Part shown: positions 1 to 7,127 of the stretch, one piece after another
Position numbering within the stretch: position 1 is the stretch's first letter
How the letters are laid out: each line of letters begins with the position of its first letter
Source of the DNA: Hyphomicrobiales bacterium
GTDB lineage: Bacteria; Pseudomonadota; Alphaproteobacteria; Rhizobiales; Beijerinckiaceae
DNA length: 64,000 bases
Direction: 5' to 3'
Assembly: GCA_003963405.1 (NCBI GenBank)
Contig: RXIY01000007.1
Coordinates: forward strand, 1 to 64,000
Notes under the pieces: generated by a model
The model's database searches: none
Seen by the model: only the letters and a program-made list of their open reading frames with translations
Told to the model about the DNA's origin: nothing
Translations under genes and position numbers: made by a program

Positions 1-1
1 C

Positions 2-235
2 AGCCAGGCGCTGAAGCTGAACCAGTCCATCGGCGACACCTCGAAGGGCGGCTTCGCGCTGAACAAGGCGTTCGTCGTCCAGGCTCAGGTTCCGGTCAAT
101 GCCGGCAAGTCTTCCGACCTGTCGCAGAAGGCCGACATCAGCCAGTCGATCGGCAACACCAGCAAGGGCGGCGAAGCCATCAACAAGGCGACCGTGATCC
201 AGGCCCAGGTTCCGCTGAGCTTCGGCTCGCACTGA
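2..235 (+). CDS. C-terminal part of a tandem-repeat protein (5' end outside window)
   Basis: The frame is open from the window edge to a TGA at 233-235 and gives 77 residues. Two copies of a unit of about 40 residues are visible. Each carries QSIG(D/N)TSKGG, then a/iNKA.V.QAQVP, and the first is followed by a GKSSDLSQKADISQ stretch. That stretch aligns by eye with GKAGSSLSNDATVGQ in the protein at 363-704 and GKPSDKLSNDATVYQ in that at 3951-4274, so the three appear to be one family. The spacing of Q, G, N and A resembles curlin (CsgA/CsgB) repeats, which form surface amyloid, but the match is loose. The protein ends soon after the last repeat. Function is inferred only, and the number of missing upstream repeats is unknown. 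Confidence 0.75.
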   Translation, partial: SQALKLNQSIGDTSKGGFALNKAFVVQAQVPVNAGKSSDLSQKADISQSIGNTSKGGEAINKATVIQAQVPLSFGSH

Positions 236-266
236 GCATAGACGGGCTGAATAGCTCGGAGTGAAT

Positions 267-294
267 GGATCGTGGCCGTTATCGGCCACGATCC
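267..294. promoter_or_regulatory. 11-bp-arm inverted repeat (hairpin) shared with 3871-3893
   Basis: GGATCGTGGCC and GGCCACGATCC form perfect 11-bp arms around a 6-nt loop. The element lies 32 nt after the stop of the first repeat gene and 68 nt before the start at 363. No T-run follows, so it is not a standard intrinsic terminator. The core arm GATCGTGGC/GCCACGATC recurs at 3871-3893, also upstream of a family member. It could be an mRNA-stabilising intercistronic hairpin or an operator. Confidence 0.6.
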
Positions 295-362
295 CTCGTC
301 GGAGGGAATTGCGTCCCTGCCCGTCGCGCCGCGAAGGTCGACGGAATAAGCGGAGCGGGAAA

Positions 363-704
363 ATGAAATATTGGATTATTCCGGTTCTTTTGTGCGCCAG
401 CGCAGCCCAGGCGCACGCAGATGGTTTGCTTGGCCTTGGCACGTCTCCTGGCCTCATCGGCGTCAAAATCAACAATCCGCTGGTGAGCGCCACCGCCGGA
501 GTGCAGCTCGGCCAGCATAATACCCTTGACTCACAGCAGCACAGTGTCGTCAACTTTGTTGGCGTCCAGCAGGTGGCGATCGGCAAAGCAGGCAGCTCGC
601 TGAGCAATGATGCGACGGTCGGTCAATATGGCCCCCAAAGCTACACGGGCCTTGGCCAACACATCGAGTCTCTGCCCCCCTTCCCGTCTTTCGGTCATCC
701 TTGA
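363..704 (+). CDS. small secreted curlin-like repeat protein
   Basis: The product is 113 residues. The ATG at 363 is chosen because a GGAGCGGG ribosome-binding sequence precedes it and because it begins a clear signal peptide (MKYWIIPVLLCASAAQAHA); the frame continues upstream to a GTG at 261 that would run through a hairpin. The mature part is rich in Q, N, G and S, has no cysteine, and carries GVQLGQHNTL...QQ and SNDATVGQYG...LGQ segments that resemble curlin Q-x-G-x-N repeats. It is paralogous to the protein at 3951-4274, with the same order of motifs from MxYW(I/L)(I/V)P to LGQHI. Neighbours are a repeat protein upstream and a second curlin-like gene at 733. A role in surface fibres or adhesion is inferred. 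Confidence 0.75.
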   Translation: MKYWIIPVLLCASAAQAHADGLLGLGTSPGLIGVKINNPLVSATAGVQLGQHNTLDSQQHSVVNFVGVQQVAIGKAGSSLSNDATVGQYGPQSYTGLGQHIESLPPFPSFGHP

Positions 705-732
705 TCGGGCGTCAAAAAATGGGCCCGCTGAC

Positions 733-987
733 GTGAAGCTCCGCGCCACACTGCTAATAGTGATCCTGATCAGCATGAAGCAGCACACCTTCGCGAATGA
801 GATCAACGTCGTCAGCGAGTCCAACAACTCGCGCAGCTCCGTTACGGTCATCCAGACGAGCCCGGGGGATGGCAAAACCGAAACCCAAATCGAGTCGGGC
901 CCTGGACGTGTGGTCGTCAAGCAGCAGGGGAGAAATAGCAGCGCGGTAATCATTCAACGCACGCGCTCCCAGGAAACTGAGAAGTAG
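733..987 (+). CDS. small exported protein with one curlin-type repeat
   Basis: The product is 84 residues from a GTG at 733; the frame opens earlier (ATG at 607), but that part overlaps the end of the 363 gene and lacks signal-peptide character. From 733 there is a hydrophobic leader (VKLRATLLIVILIS...FA) followed by a short Ser/Asn/Gln-rich mature region. VVVKQQGRNSSAVIIQ near the C-terminus fits the curlin consensus Q-x-G-x(1-2)-N-x-x-A-V-x-x-Q closely. The gene begins 28 nt after the 363 gene, so the two are probably co-transcribed. It might act as a minor subunit or nucleator like CsgB. The start codon is uncertain (an ATG at 775 is also possible). Confidence 0.6.
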   Translation: MKLRATLLIVILISMKQHTFANEINVVSESNNSRSSVTVIQTSPGDGKTETQIESGPGRVVVKQQGRNSSAVIIQRTRSQETEK

Positions 988-1136
988 CAAAAACGCCGAG
1001 CGCCGTAGAACTTCAGAAGTTTCCTGCCCTCATTGTGCTCCTGCCGACTTTTCTTCGAAATCTACCTCCCAGGCTGCTGCGTAGAGCGCAGCCATACCCG
1101 TTAATTCGCGCCAGCCCGATCGAAAGTGCTCAGCCT

Positions 1137-1160
1137 CGTGTTTCATGAACATGAAACGCG
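1137..1160. promoter_or_regulatory. 24-bp palindrome, candidate operator
   Basis: GTTTCATG-AA-CATGAAAC (1140-1157) is a perfect 8-bp inverted repeat with a 2-nt centre. The arms extend to 11 bp with one G:T pair when 1137-1139 and 1158-1160 are included. It sits in the gap between the convergent genes ending at 987 and 1200. No T-tract follows on either strand, so a protein-binding site or small hairpin is more likely than a terminator. The rest of 988-1199 shows no gene. Confidence 0.45.
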
Positions 1161-1199
1161 GGCTGCGGCAGTGTGGAATTTGTCGGACGCCTGCCCGTC

Positions 1200-1574
1200 T
1201 CAATGCAGGATTGTCTGATATTTTTTCTGATTGCGCGGCGCAGCTAACACATTTCTAGCGGGCGACACCAGCATGAACCCGCGCGGCAATCCCTTCCGGG
1301 CCGAGGGAGCGAGCACGGTCGGATTTATTGTTTGTCCAGAAGCAATTGTTGTAAATCCATCCGTCTGCAGAAGTACGTTCGCCGGAAACGCGGCCTGATA
1401 CTGCGGAGAAACTGCCGGCGGCTCCAAGGGCGAAGATGCCTGCTTGATTGTGGCCTGTGCAGGCGTACGAAGTAACGGGGATAAAACCTGACCGCACGCA
1501 ATGTCATAGCTGAACGACAAACCGCATGACAACAGGATAACCACGCGCCACCGAATTTGAACACTGCTGGTCAT
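1200..1574 (-). CDS. small exported protein, INPxVLAP family, copy A
   Basis: The product is 124 residues. The ATG at 1574 is preceded by an AGAAGGAAAG ribosome-binding sequence. Residues about 10-30 form a hydrophobic export signal ending near FSYDIACGQ. The recognisable segment is INPTVLAPSARKGLPRG at about residues 83-99, which is shared with the proteins at 8813-9061 and 9699-9959; this copy has a longer spacer before the motif and lacks their C-terminal WPW(E/D). No known domain is recognised. It is transcribed divergently from the LuxR-type regulator at 1813, suggesting shared control from the 1575-1812 gap. Function unknown. Confidence 0.65.
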   Translation of the reverse strand: MTSSVQIRWRVVILLSCGLSFSYDIACGQVLSPLLRTPAQATIKQASSPLEPPAVSPQYQAAFPANVLLQTDGFTTIASGQTINPTVLAPSARKGLPRGFMLVSPARNVLAAPRNQKKYQTILH

Positions 1575-1721
1575 GACCAGCTTTCCTTCTGAGAGAAGTT
1601 AGGCCAGATGCGGCCTTCCCGCGGAAAGCGACGCTTACGTATAAAACGCTATCGACCCTAGTTTAGTTCCTTGGCTAGCAAAACAAATCCACTGACCCGC
1701 CGCCACCCTTCAAAATACAGA

Positions 1722-1761
1722 TTTCCCGTGGGAAAGGATAAATTTTTAAGTTCCTGGGAAA
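1722..1761. promoter_or_regulatory. two TTCC/GGAA dyads in the divergent promoter gap
   Basis: TTTCCC-GT-GGGAAA (1722-1735) and TTCC-TG-GGAA (1751-1760, followed by a further A) are inverted repeats of the same half-site type. Their centres are 27 bp apart, in the 238-bp gap between the divergent genes starting at 1574 and 1813. The arrangement suggests two operator copies for a dimeric regulator, possibly the adjacent LuxR-type protein; this is inference. Confidence 0.45.
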
Positions 1762-1812
1762 TCCTTATTTGAAACTCCTCCACCTATTCTCCACGCACAC
1801 GCGGGGAATAGC

Positions 1813-2526
1813 ATGACAAAGGCGCTGACAAGAACCGGGGAAAATGGGGAAAAGGATCTCGCGCCTTCGTCTCAATCTCACATGATCGCCATCATCGATC
1901 CCCGGACGCTCATCCGGGAGTGTCTGGCTCTGAGCCTCCAGGAAAAACTCGCGCTGCCGATCGCGACCTATCCGGATATCACGAGCTGGAGTGCGGCCCA
2001 GGAACGTTTTTCAGCCTGCGCGTTGGTTCTCCTCTGGATGGAAGGCGAAAACGCCGCAAGATGCTACGACGCCCTCCGAGAGCTTTCTTCCAGCCGACAC
2101 GCATGTCTCCCCGTCATTATCCTCTGCGACAACCCCAGCATGCAAAGCGTTGTCGATGCGCTGCGTCACGGCGCCAAGGGGTTCATCCCCACCGGGATGG
2201 CGCTGGAGGTCGCTTCCGAAGCAATCGGGCTGGTGCTCGCTGGAGGCTGCTTCGTCCCGGCGCATATCCTGGATTTGGGTGAAACAGACGATGCCGATGT
2301 CAGCGCGCAGAGTGTCGCACCGAAAGATTTCACTACTCGGGAAAACCAAATCGTGGCAGCACTGCTAAAAGGCAAATCCAATAAGGTGATCGCCTATGAT
2401 ATCGGCTTGGCCGAAAGCAGCGTAAAATATCACATTCGCAGCGTCTTGCGTAAGCTTCATGCGCGCAACCGCACTGAGGCGGTCACCAAGTTATCTGAAA
2501 TTATTACCATCTCTCTCTCGAAATAA
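1813..2526 (+). CDS. LuxR/NarL-type regulator with degenerate receiver domain (copy 1)
   Basis: The product is 237 residues, the usual length of NarL/FixJ regulators. The start is the ATG after GGGGAATAGC. A receiver-like domain spans about residues 23-150 and a GerE/LuxR helix-turn-helix about 173-232, with TRENQIVAALLKGKSNKVIA and SSVKYHIRSVLRKL. The receiver keeps the strand-5 lysine (HGAKGFIP) but the first strand reads IAIIDPRT, with only one acidic residue, and strand 3 reads ALVLLWMEG, with no Asp at the phospho-acceptor position. Phosphorylation by a histidine kinase is therefore unlikely. CsgD, the curli/biofilm regulator, also has an atypical receiver. Two paralogs lie at 7128 and 7979. 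It adjoins curlin-like and porin genes, which are its likely targets by position only. Confidence 0.9.
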   Translation: MTKALTRTGENGEKDLAPSSQSHMIAIIDPRTLIRECLALSLQEKLALPIATYPDITSWSAAQERFSACALVLLWMEGENAARCYDALRELSSSRHACLPVIILCDNPSMQSVVDALRHGAKGFIPTGMALEVASEAIGLVLAGGCFVPAHILDLGETDDADVSAQSVAPKDFTTRENQIVAALLKGKSNKVIAYDIGLAESSVKYHIRSVLRKLHARNRTEAVTKLSEIITISLSK

Positions 2527-2859
2527 CTGACGGCATGCCCTGAGTCCGATGTTTGCATCGTCCGGCTCTTGGAAATAGCGCTCTGAATAATCCTCTTTCA
2601 AAGCGCCTCCCGACCAGCCCTGCACCGGCGCTGCGACATCACTGCCATGCAGGCGTAGCGCCCCCTCCCGAGACCAAGCTTAACCTTCACAATATAACTA
2701 AAGCTACACCGTAAGCCGGCCTACTGTGACCTGGAAAACACGACTGGATGGAATGTTTACGAAAGAGGTGAATCAGGTTTGCTTTTATAGCATCAATCTG
2801 TAACGATTAATCAGAAGTCATTGTACATCTGCGGATAAGTAAGGATGGGTTTTCGAACA
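2527..2859. other. gene-free stretch upstream of the porin gene
   Basis: No coding frame is supported in these 333 bases. An imperfect hairpin around CGATG-TTTG-CATCG lies just after the regulator stop (about 2541-2567) and could end its transcript. The last 150 bases are AT-richer than the surroundings, as expected of the porin promoter, and include the 8-bp palindrome GATTAATC at 2805-2812. No further signal is recognised. Confidence 0.4.
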
Positions 2860-3834
2860 ATGAGAAAGACGCTTCTCTCCGCCACGGTTTTCGCGCTGAC
2901 AGCCGCATCTGCGCTTGCCGCCGACCTGCCCTCCCGAAAGGCCCCGCCGGTTCTTCCCCCGCCCCCGCCGCCGCCCCCGACATGGACCGGCTTTTACGTC
3001 GGCCTTAACGCCGGCGGCACGTGGGCCAACAGCAACAATCAGACCATTGCTGTTTCCCCTCTTGGCGCCGGTCCGTTCTGGGCGCTGCCTTCCGCTTTCA
3101 TTTTTGATCAGGGCAACTACCTCGCCGCTTTCAGCACGGCCGCGTCCGCCGGAGGCTTCAACTCCGGTAACAACGGCGGCTTCATCGGCGGCGGTCAGAT
3201 TGGCTACAACTGGCAATTTTACAATAACTTCGTTGTTGGCATGGAAGCCGACTTCCAGGGTGTGGCTGCGAGCAGCGCCTCCCGGAGCGTCGTCACCAAC
3301 GTCGCCGTTCCTGGCCTGCTTGGCCCCCTTGTTGGCGATTCCTTCTCCGGCCTCACCAGCGTGCGCGGGAGCCTCAATTACCTCGGAACCGTGCGTGGCC
3401 GCATTGGCTGGGCCGTTATTCCCACGCTGCTCGTCTACGGCACTGGCGGCTTCGCCTATGGCGGGGTGACGCTGAACACACTCACGGCCGTGTCATCGAC
3501 TGGCCCCACTCCCCTCAGCCCGGCTAACCTCTTCACAGGGCCTGGCGTGGGCGGCGTAAACATCTCGACGGTTGCGACCGGCTGGACGGCCGGCGGCGGG
3601 CTTGAGTGGATGTTCTTGCCGAACTGGTCAGCCAAGGTCGAGTATCTGTATTATGACCTTGGCTCCGTTTCGGACGACTTCACGATGAGCTCCGTCAACC
3701 CTGCTTCGCTCCTTCCGGACCCCGCCATCTTCGGCGGTCAGGTGCGAGCCCGTCTCAATGGCAATGTCGTCCGGGCCGGAGTGAATTATCACTTCAACTG
3801 GGGCGCCCCTGCGCCGATCGTCGCCAAATACTGA
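2860..3834 (+). CDS. outer-membrane beta-barrel porin (Omp25/Omp31-like)
   Basis: The product is 324 residues. The ATG at 2860 begins the signal peptide MRKTLLSATVFALTAASALA and is preferred over an in-frame ATG at 2845, which would directly follow the AAGG at 2841-2844. After the leader come ADLPSRK and a proline-rich linker ending in PPPPPPPP, then TWTGFYVGLNAGGTW. This order (cleavage at AADL, proline linker, TGFYxGxNxG) is the hallmark of Hyphomicrobiales outer-membrane barrels. The C-terminus NVVRAGVNYHFNW ends in alternating aromatic residues typical of a final beta-strand. It probably forms an 8-stranded barrel in the outer membrane with a structural or adhesive role; no substrate can be inferred. 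Confidence 0.9.
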   Translation: MRKTLLSATVFALTAASALAADLPSRKAPPVLPPPPPPPPTWTGFYVGLNAGGTWANSNNQTIAVSPLGAGPFWALPSAFIFDQGNYLAAFSTAASAGGFNSGNNGGFIGGGQIGYNWQFYNNFVVGMEADFQGVAASSASRSVVTNVAVPGLLGPLVGDSFSGLTSVRGSLNYLGTVRGRIGWAVIPTLLVYGTGGFAYGGVTLNTLTAVSSTGPTPLSPANLFTGPGVGGVNISTVATGWTAGGGLEWMFLPNWSAKVEYLYYDLGSVSDDFTMSSVNPASLLPDPAIFGGQVRARLNGNVVRAGVNYHFNWGAPAPIVAKY

Positions 3835-3843
3835 ATTGTAGCG

Positions 3844-3870
3844 ATACGCCCAGCTGGGCGTATGTTTTGA
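3844..3870 (+). terminator. intrinsic terminator after the porin gene
   Basis: ATACGCCCAGCTGGGCGTAT (3844-3863) is a perfect 20-bp palindrome followed by GTTTTGA. It lies 9 nt after the porin stop codon. The T-run is short, so termination may be partial. Confidence 0.55.
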
Positions 3871-3893
3871 GATCGTGGCCAAATGCCACGATC
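3871..3893. promoter_or_regulatory. hairpin sharing its arms with 267-294
   Basis: GATCGTGGC and GCCACGATC (9-bp arms, 5-nt loop CAAAT) repeat the core arm sequence of the hairpin at 267-294, with a different loop. It is 57 nt upstream of the start at 3951, as the first is 68 nt upstream of 363. Conservation of the arms but not the loop suggests selection on the structure or on a dyad binding site. Confidence 0.6.
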
Positions 3894-3950
3894 CTCAACG
3901 AATTACAGCGTTATGCGTCTTCTCTGTGCCAAACGTGTGGAGTTGTAGAA

Positions 3951-4274
3951 ATGAGATACTGGCTGGTTCCCATTCTCGTCTGCGCCGGAAGCGCTCCGTC
4001 TCATGCGCTTGACTTGATCTACAACTACAGCACCCCCTTCGTGTCGGTTACCACCGGCGTGCAGACGGGGCAGAATAATACGCTAACCACTCAGCAGAAT
4101 GGTCCGGTTAACATCTATGTTGTTCAACAACTCGCTCTGGGCAAACCGAGTGACAAGCTGAGCAATGATGCGACGGTCTATCAGGCGGGGAAGGTAGATA
4201 TTGTAAATCTGGGCCAGCACATCATGACCTCACCGGTTAAGCCGCTGGCGCCGCTTTCGTTCTCGCAACCATGA
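3951..4274 (+). CDS. small secreted curlin-like repeat protein (paralog of 363-704)
   Basis: The product is 107 residues from the ATG at 3951; an upstream in-frame start at 3867 would pass through the hairpin and lacks a leader. The signal peptide MRYWLVPILVCAGSAPSHA parallels that of the 363 gene. The mature protein carries SVTTGVQTGQNNTLTTQQ, then VQQLALGKPSDKLSNDATVYQ and VNLGQHI, each with a counterpart in the paralog. The Q/N/G spacing is curlin-like. There is no cysteine. It follows the porin gene behind a terminator and a shared hairpin, so it probably has its own regulated expression. A role as a surface fibre or adhesin subunit is inferred. Confidence 0.72.
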   Translation: MRYWLVPILVCAGSAPSHALDLIYNYSTPFVSVTTGVQTGQNNTLTTQQNGPVNIYVVQQLALGKPSDKLSNDATVYQAGKVDIVNLGQHIMTSPVKPLAPLSFSQP

Positions 4275-4530
4275 TCCATGTGGGTCAGGGGCGTGATAAC
4301 GATGCGGTTGATTAAATTTCTGCTCGTTGAACGCTCCTTTGTCCCGCACGAGGTTGCTCGACACGATCCTGCAGACAGTCATGGCGAGTAAGCGTCTGAT
4401 CTCCAACGGTCGAGATGCTTCCTTCCTATCAGCTTCCCATAACTTTCCGCGCCTCATCCTGGTTGGCAAAGCCGCTTCGACAGGGCAATCTAGCCTCTCG
4501 GCACAATCCGCCGATGGATGGGGAGGGGCA

Positions 4531-5334
4531 ATGAGGCGCAGGATTACGGGAGCGATTCTAGCAGCGATGGCGGCTAGCGTGGGCTACGGCGGCGCACGGG
4601 CGCAGACCATCGATCTCGCCGCCTCGAAGGTTATCGACCTCAGCCACCCCTACGACGTCAATACTGTTTACTGGCCGACGGAGCCCACTGGCTTCCAGCT
4701 CAAGCAAGAGCACAAGGGTCTGACCAAAGGCGGCTTTTTCTACTATTCGAACACATTCTGCTCACCCGAGCATGGCGGCACACATATAGACGCGCCGATG
4801 CATTTCGCTGAGAATCATTGGACGAATGCCGAGATTCCGCTCGACAGGCTCATACGTCCCGCCGTTGTAATCGACATTTCGGAAAAGGCGTCGAAGAACA
4901 GAGACTATGCGCTGAGCCCTGCCGATGTGCAGGAGTGGGAAAAAAACAACGGTCGCATCCCGGACGGAGCGATCGTCCTGCTCCGAACAGGCTGGAGCGC
5001 ACGCTGGCCGGACCGCAAGGCCTATCTCGGCGATGACACACCCGGAGTGGCCACGAACCTCCATTTTCCCGCCTTCGGACCCGAGGCCGCGACGCTCCTC
5101 GTCAGCGACCGTCATGTTTCGATGATTGGACTCGATACAGCGAGCATCGATATCGGCCCCTCACAGGATTTCATGGTTCACCGCATTGTCGGCGCCGCCA
5201 ATGTCCCCGGGCTCGAGAATCTCGCAAATCTCGACCAGCTGCCGGCGACAGGCGCGGTCGTCATGGCCATGCCAATGAAGATCGCCCAAGGTTCTGGCGC
5301 GCCGGCGCGGGTCATCGCCTTTGCGCCTCGCTAG
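4531..5334 (+). CDS. exported cyclase-family hydrolase (kynurenine formamidase fold)
   Basis: The product is 267 residues. The ATG at 4531 is chosen because a GGGGAGGGGC ribosome-binding site precedes it and a signal peptide follows (MRRRITGAILAAMAASVGYGGARA). The mature domain starts with KVIDLSHPYDVNTVYWP and has the metal-binding signature HGGTHIDAPMHF, the HxGTHxDxPxH motif of the cyclase/formamidase family (PF04199). Later blocks VLLRTGW and IGLDTASID also fit. Members hydrolyse N-formylkynurenine, isatin or similar cyclic amides using metal ions; the substrate here is unknown. Export to the periplasm argues against a role in tryptophan breakdown. It stands alone, with 256 bases of gene-free sequence upstream. 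Confidence 0.85.
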   Translation: MRRRITGAILAAMAASVGYGGARAQTIDLAASKVIDLSHPYDVNTVYWPTEPTGFQLKQEHKGLTKGGFFYYSNTFCSPEHGGTHIDAPMHFAENHWTNAEIPLDRLIRPAVVIDISEKASKNRDYALSPADVQEWEKNNGRIPDGAIVLLRTGWSARWPDRKAYLGDDTPGVATNLHFPAFGPEAATLLVSDRHVSMIGLDTASIDIGPSQDFMVHRIVGAANVPGLENLANLDQLPATGAVVMAMPMKIAQGSGAPARVIAFAPR

Positions 5335-5345
5335 AGTCTCTTCCT

Positions 5346-6202
5346 TCACTTCTCTCGAAAATTCTCGATCAATACGTGTATCGGATGCCGATCGACGGAA
5401 ACGTCTCCGCTAAATGGATGATCGTAGGACAGGATCTCGAATAGTCCGAGTAAAATGATGAAGGAGATAGCCCCATCATCACAGACTGAGCGCGCAGATT
5501 TTCCATGCCGAAGAAGTAAGTGAAGCCTATTGTCACGAGTGCTCCACAGAGCAGCATGATCCAAAGCGCGGGCGGAACGGCACCCGTTGCAAGATGAAGA
5601 CGACCGCGCCGGGCCTCTGTGATGGCTCCGAGCTCCTTCATGGCTTCCACGTCGATCGCCGGCCGCTTGTCGGCCACGAATCGAACGCAAGCGACATAGA
5701 GAGCTTCCAGATCCCTGGTCGCATCCGAGCTTTCTCCGCCTCGCGCCATCCGCAGCCATTCATCATCTACGACGCTGGAGAGATAGTGCTGTAACGCGGC
5801 GCGTGTCGCGACGGTGTCTGCCTCTCCCCCACTCGCAAGACGAAAACGAGTGTGCCGCTCCTGATTCCTCTAACACACGCAATTCCGCCTCGTCGAATTT
5901 CTCCCAGACTGACACAATCGCAAAGGCAAGGATCACCGCGTAAATCACTCCGATGGTCGCAAATTTGAAGCCGGCAATCTCGCTGTTCTTCGACAGGACG
6001 GAGAGCGTGAAGCGCTGCGAACGAGGAAGGGGCCCATCATTGCAAGGGCTGTCGGCGCTAAAATAGTAACAAACGCCCCGAGCCAGAGCGGGAGGGAACA
6101 TAAGGATAGCAACGCGCCTCTCCATATGGTTTCGCGAGGGTATAAGAATCGCTCAGGGACCAGAGACCGGGCCCAAAAGACGAAGGACCTAAAATCTTTC
6201 AC
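5346..6202 (-). pseudogene. frameshifted DUF4239 (bestrophin-like) membrane protein
   Basis: One ancestral protein can be reassembled from three reading frames on the minus strand. The N-terminal part (frame starting at 6202) reads LPLWLGAFVTILAPTALAMM. A second frame (within 5763-6125) carries SEIAGFKFATIGVIYAVILA and VWEKFDEAELRV. A third (5369-5749) carries GGESSDATRDLEALY, ITEARRGRLHLATG and TIGFTYFFGMENLRAQ. The end, in another frame (5346-5759), reads LLGLFEILSYDHPFSG. The order matches DUF4239 proteins of about 250 residues, which are polytopic inner-membrane proteins of unknown function. At least three frame changes are needed, so the gene is dead unless the assembly is wrong. Confidence 0.75.
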
Positions 6203-6297
6203 GGTTAATTAACGTATTCACGATTACCTAAACAATCGCATGAGCGTTCGCTCAGGATTCCAATTATTGGCCCTGCGCAAGAGACTCGAGGCGCCCG

Positions 6298-6618
6298 ATG
6301 AATCTCCTGGAATTTGGCAAACCGCGTGGCCCGAATGATCTCGTCGCTCCCCAAGTCACGAAGGGGCCGGGATCCATCAAATCCTATGATAGCCTGGCTG
6401 GTTCTGCGTTGCTTCGGCGGGCAGGCAAAGCCGCTGGGGCGAAAACGCCCCTGCGCGGCGATCAGGCGTCGAATCTCATCGCATCGCGCCGAAAGGAAGC
6501 ACCGCTCGACCAGCTTGGGCGCGAGCTTTCCAATTACTATGAGTTCTTGCTGAGCCAGCCGATTCCCGAGCGTCTTGTTGCGCTTGTTGAAGCATTGGAC
6601 GCTCGTCCGGGCCGCTAA
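6298..6618 (+). CDS. NepR-like anti-sigma factor (orphan)
   Basis: The product is 106 residues from the ATG at 6298. The C-terminal third, LGRELSNYYEFLLSQPIPER then LVALVEALD, matches the core of NepR, the anti-sigma factor that holds the ECF sigma factor EcfG until phosphorylated PhyR displaces it in the alphaproteobacterial general stress response. Typical NepR proteins are about 60 residues, so the first 70 residues here are an extension or the true start is internal. NepR is usually encoded beside phyR and ecfG, but neither is nearby. The function is inferred from the short conserved helix region. Confidence 0.55.
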   Translation: MNLLEFGKPRGPNDLVAPQVTKGPGSIKSYDSLAGSALLRRAGKAAGAKTPLRGDQASNLIASRRKEAPLDQLGRELSNYYEFLLSQPIPERLVALVEALDARPGR

Positions 6619-7127
6619 GGCATCGCAGCAACAATGTCTTGACCGTGTCGCAACCCCGTTCGCGGCGCTCGCACGCACGACGAAGCGAGAGAGCATATTC
6701 GTCGTTTAGGCTCACGAAGCTGCAAACAGCCACCTCATCGCTCCGCCTTAGGGCTGATGCATGAGACCAAGAGTGCGCGCCACGAAAGGCCCGTCCGGCA
6801 GAAGCTTAGCCTGATCGAGAAGCCCCTCTGGGCCGAGTGATCCAGCCCCCCCCGTGGCTGCCTGCAGCGTTTGCGCTGAATTATCCAAATCCCCACGAAC
6901 CACAAGGATTTAATATGTTGCAAGGTCGCAACATGCGGACCAGAACATTGTTCAAGACGTGATGCTTTCTTGGCAGGACACCAAAATAGAAGGTAACGTA
7001 AGAACGTTACAATAGAGACATTTCACAGGCCCATCATAGGAACTTGAAGATAGCTTTTCAGTCCAACGCCTACTGTTTGAACACGTGAAAATTACACTAC
7101 AGAGGCGTAGGCCCAAAGGGGGATTAG
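6619..7127. other. gene-free stretch upstream of the second LuxR-type regulator
   Basis: No coding frame is convincing over these 509 bases. The left half (6619-6900) shows no recognisable signal. The right half is AT-richer and contains the inverted repeats listed for 6915-7010, then the regulator's ribosome-binding site (AAAGGGGGATTAG). Confidence 0.4.
6915..7010. promoter_or_regulatory. cluster of three inverted repeats upstream of a LuxR-type gene
   Basis: Three perfect dyads lie within 96 bp: ATGTTGC-6-GCAACAT (6915-6934), GAACA-T-TGTTC (6943-6953) and GTAACGT-AAGA-ACGTTAC (6993-7010). They lie 118-213 bp before the start at 7128. They are not followed by T-runs. Such clusters commonly mark operators for dimeric helix-turn-helix regulators; autoregulation by the downstream protein or its paralogs is inferred. 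Confidence 0.5.

Noticed and set aside
267-294. Hairpin read as a rho-independent terminator
   Set aside because: No U-tract on either side and the same arms recur upstream of another start codon.
6205-6696. 163-codon minus-strand frame opposite the NepR-like gene
   Set aside because: The plus frame has the NepR core; the minus frame has no recognisable motif and poor composition.
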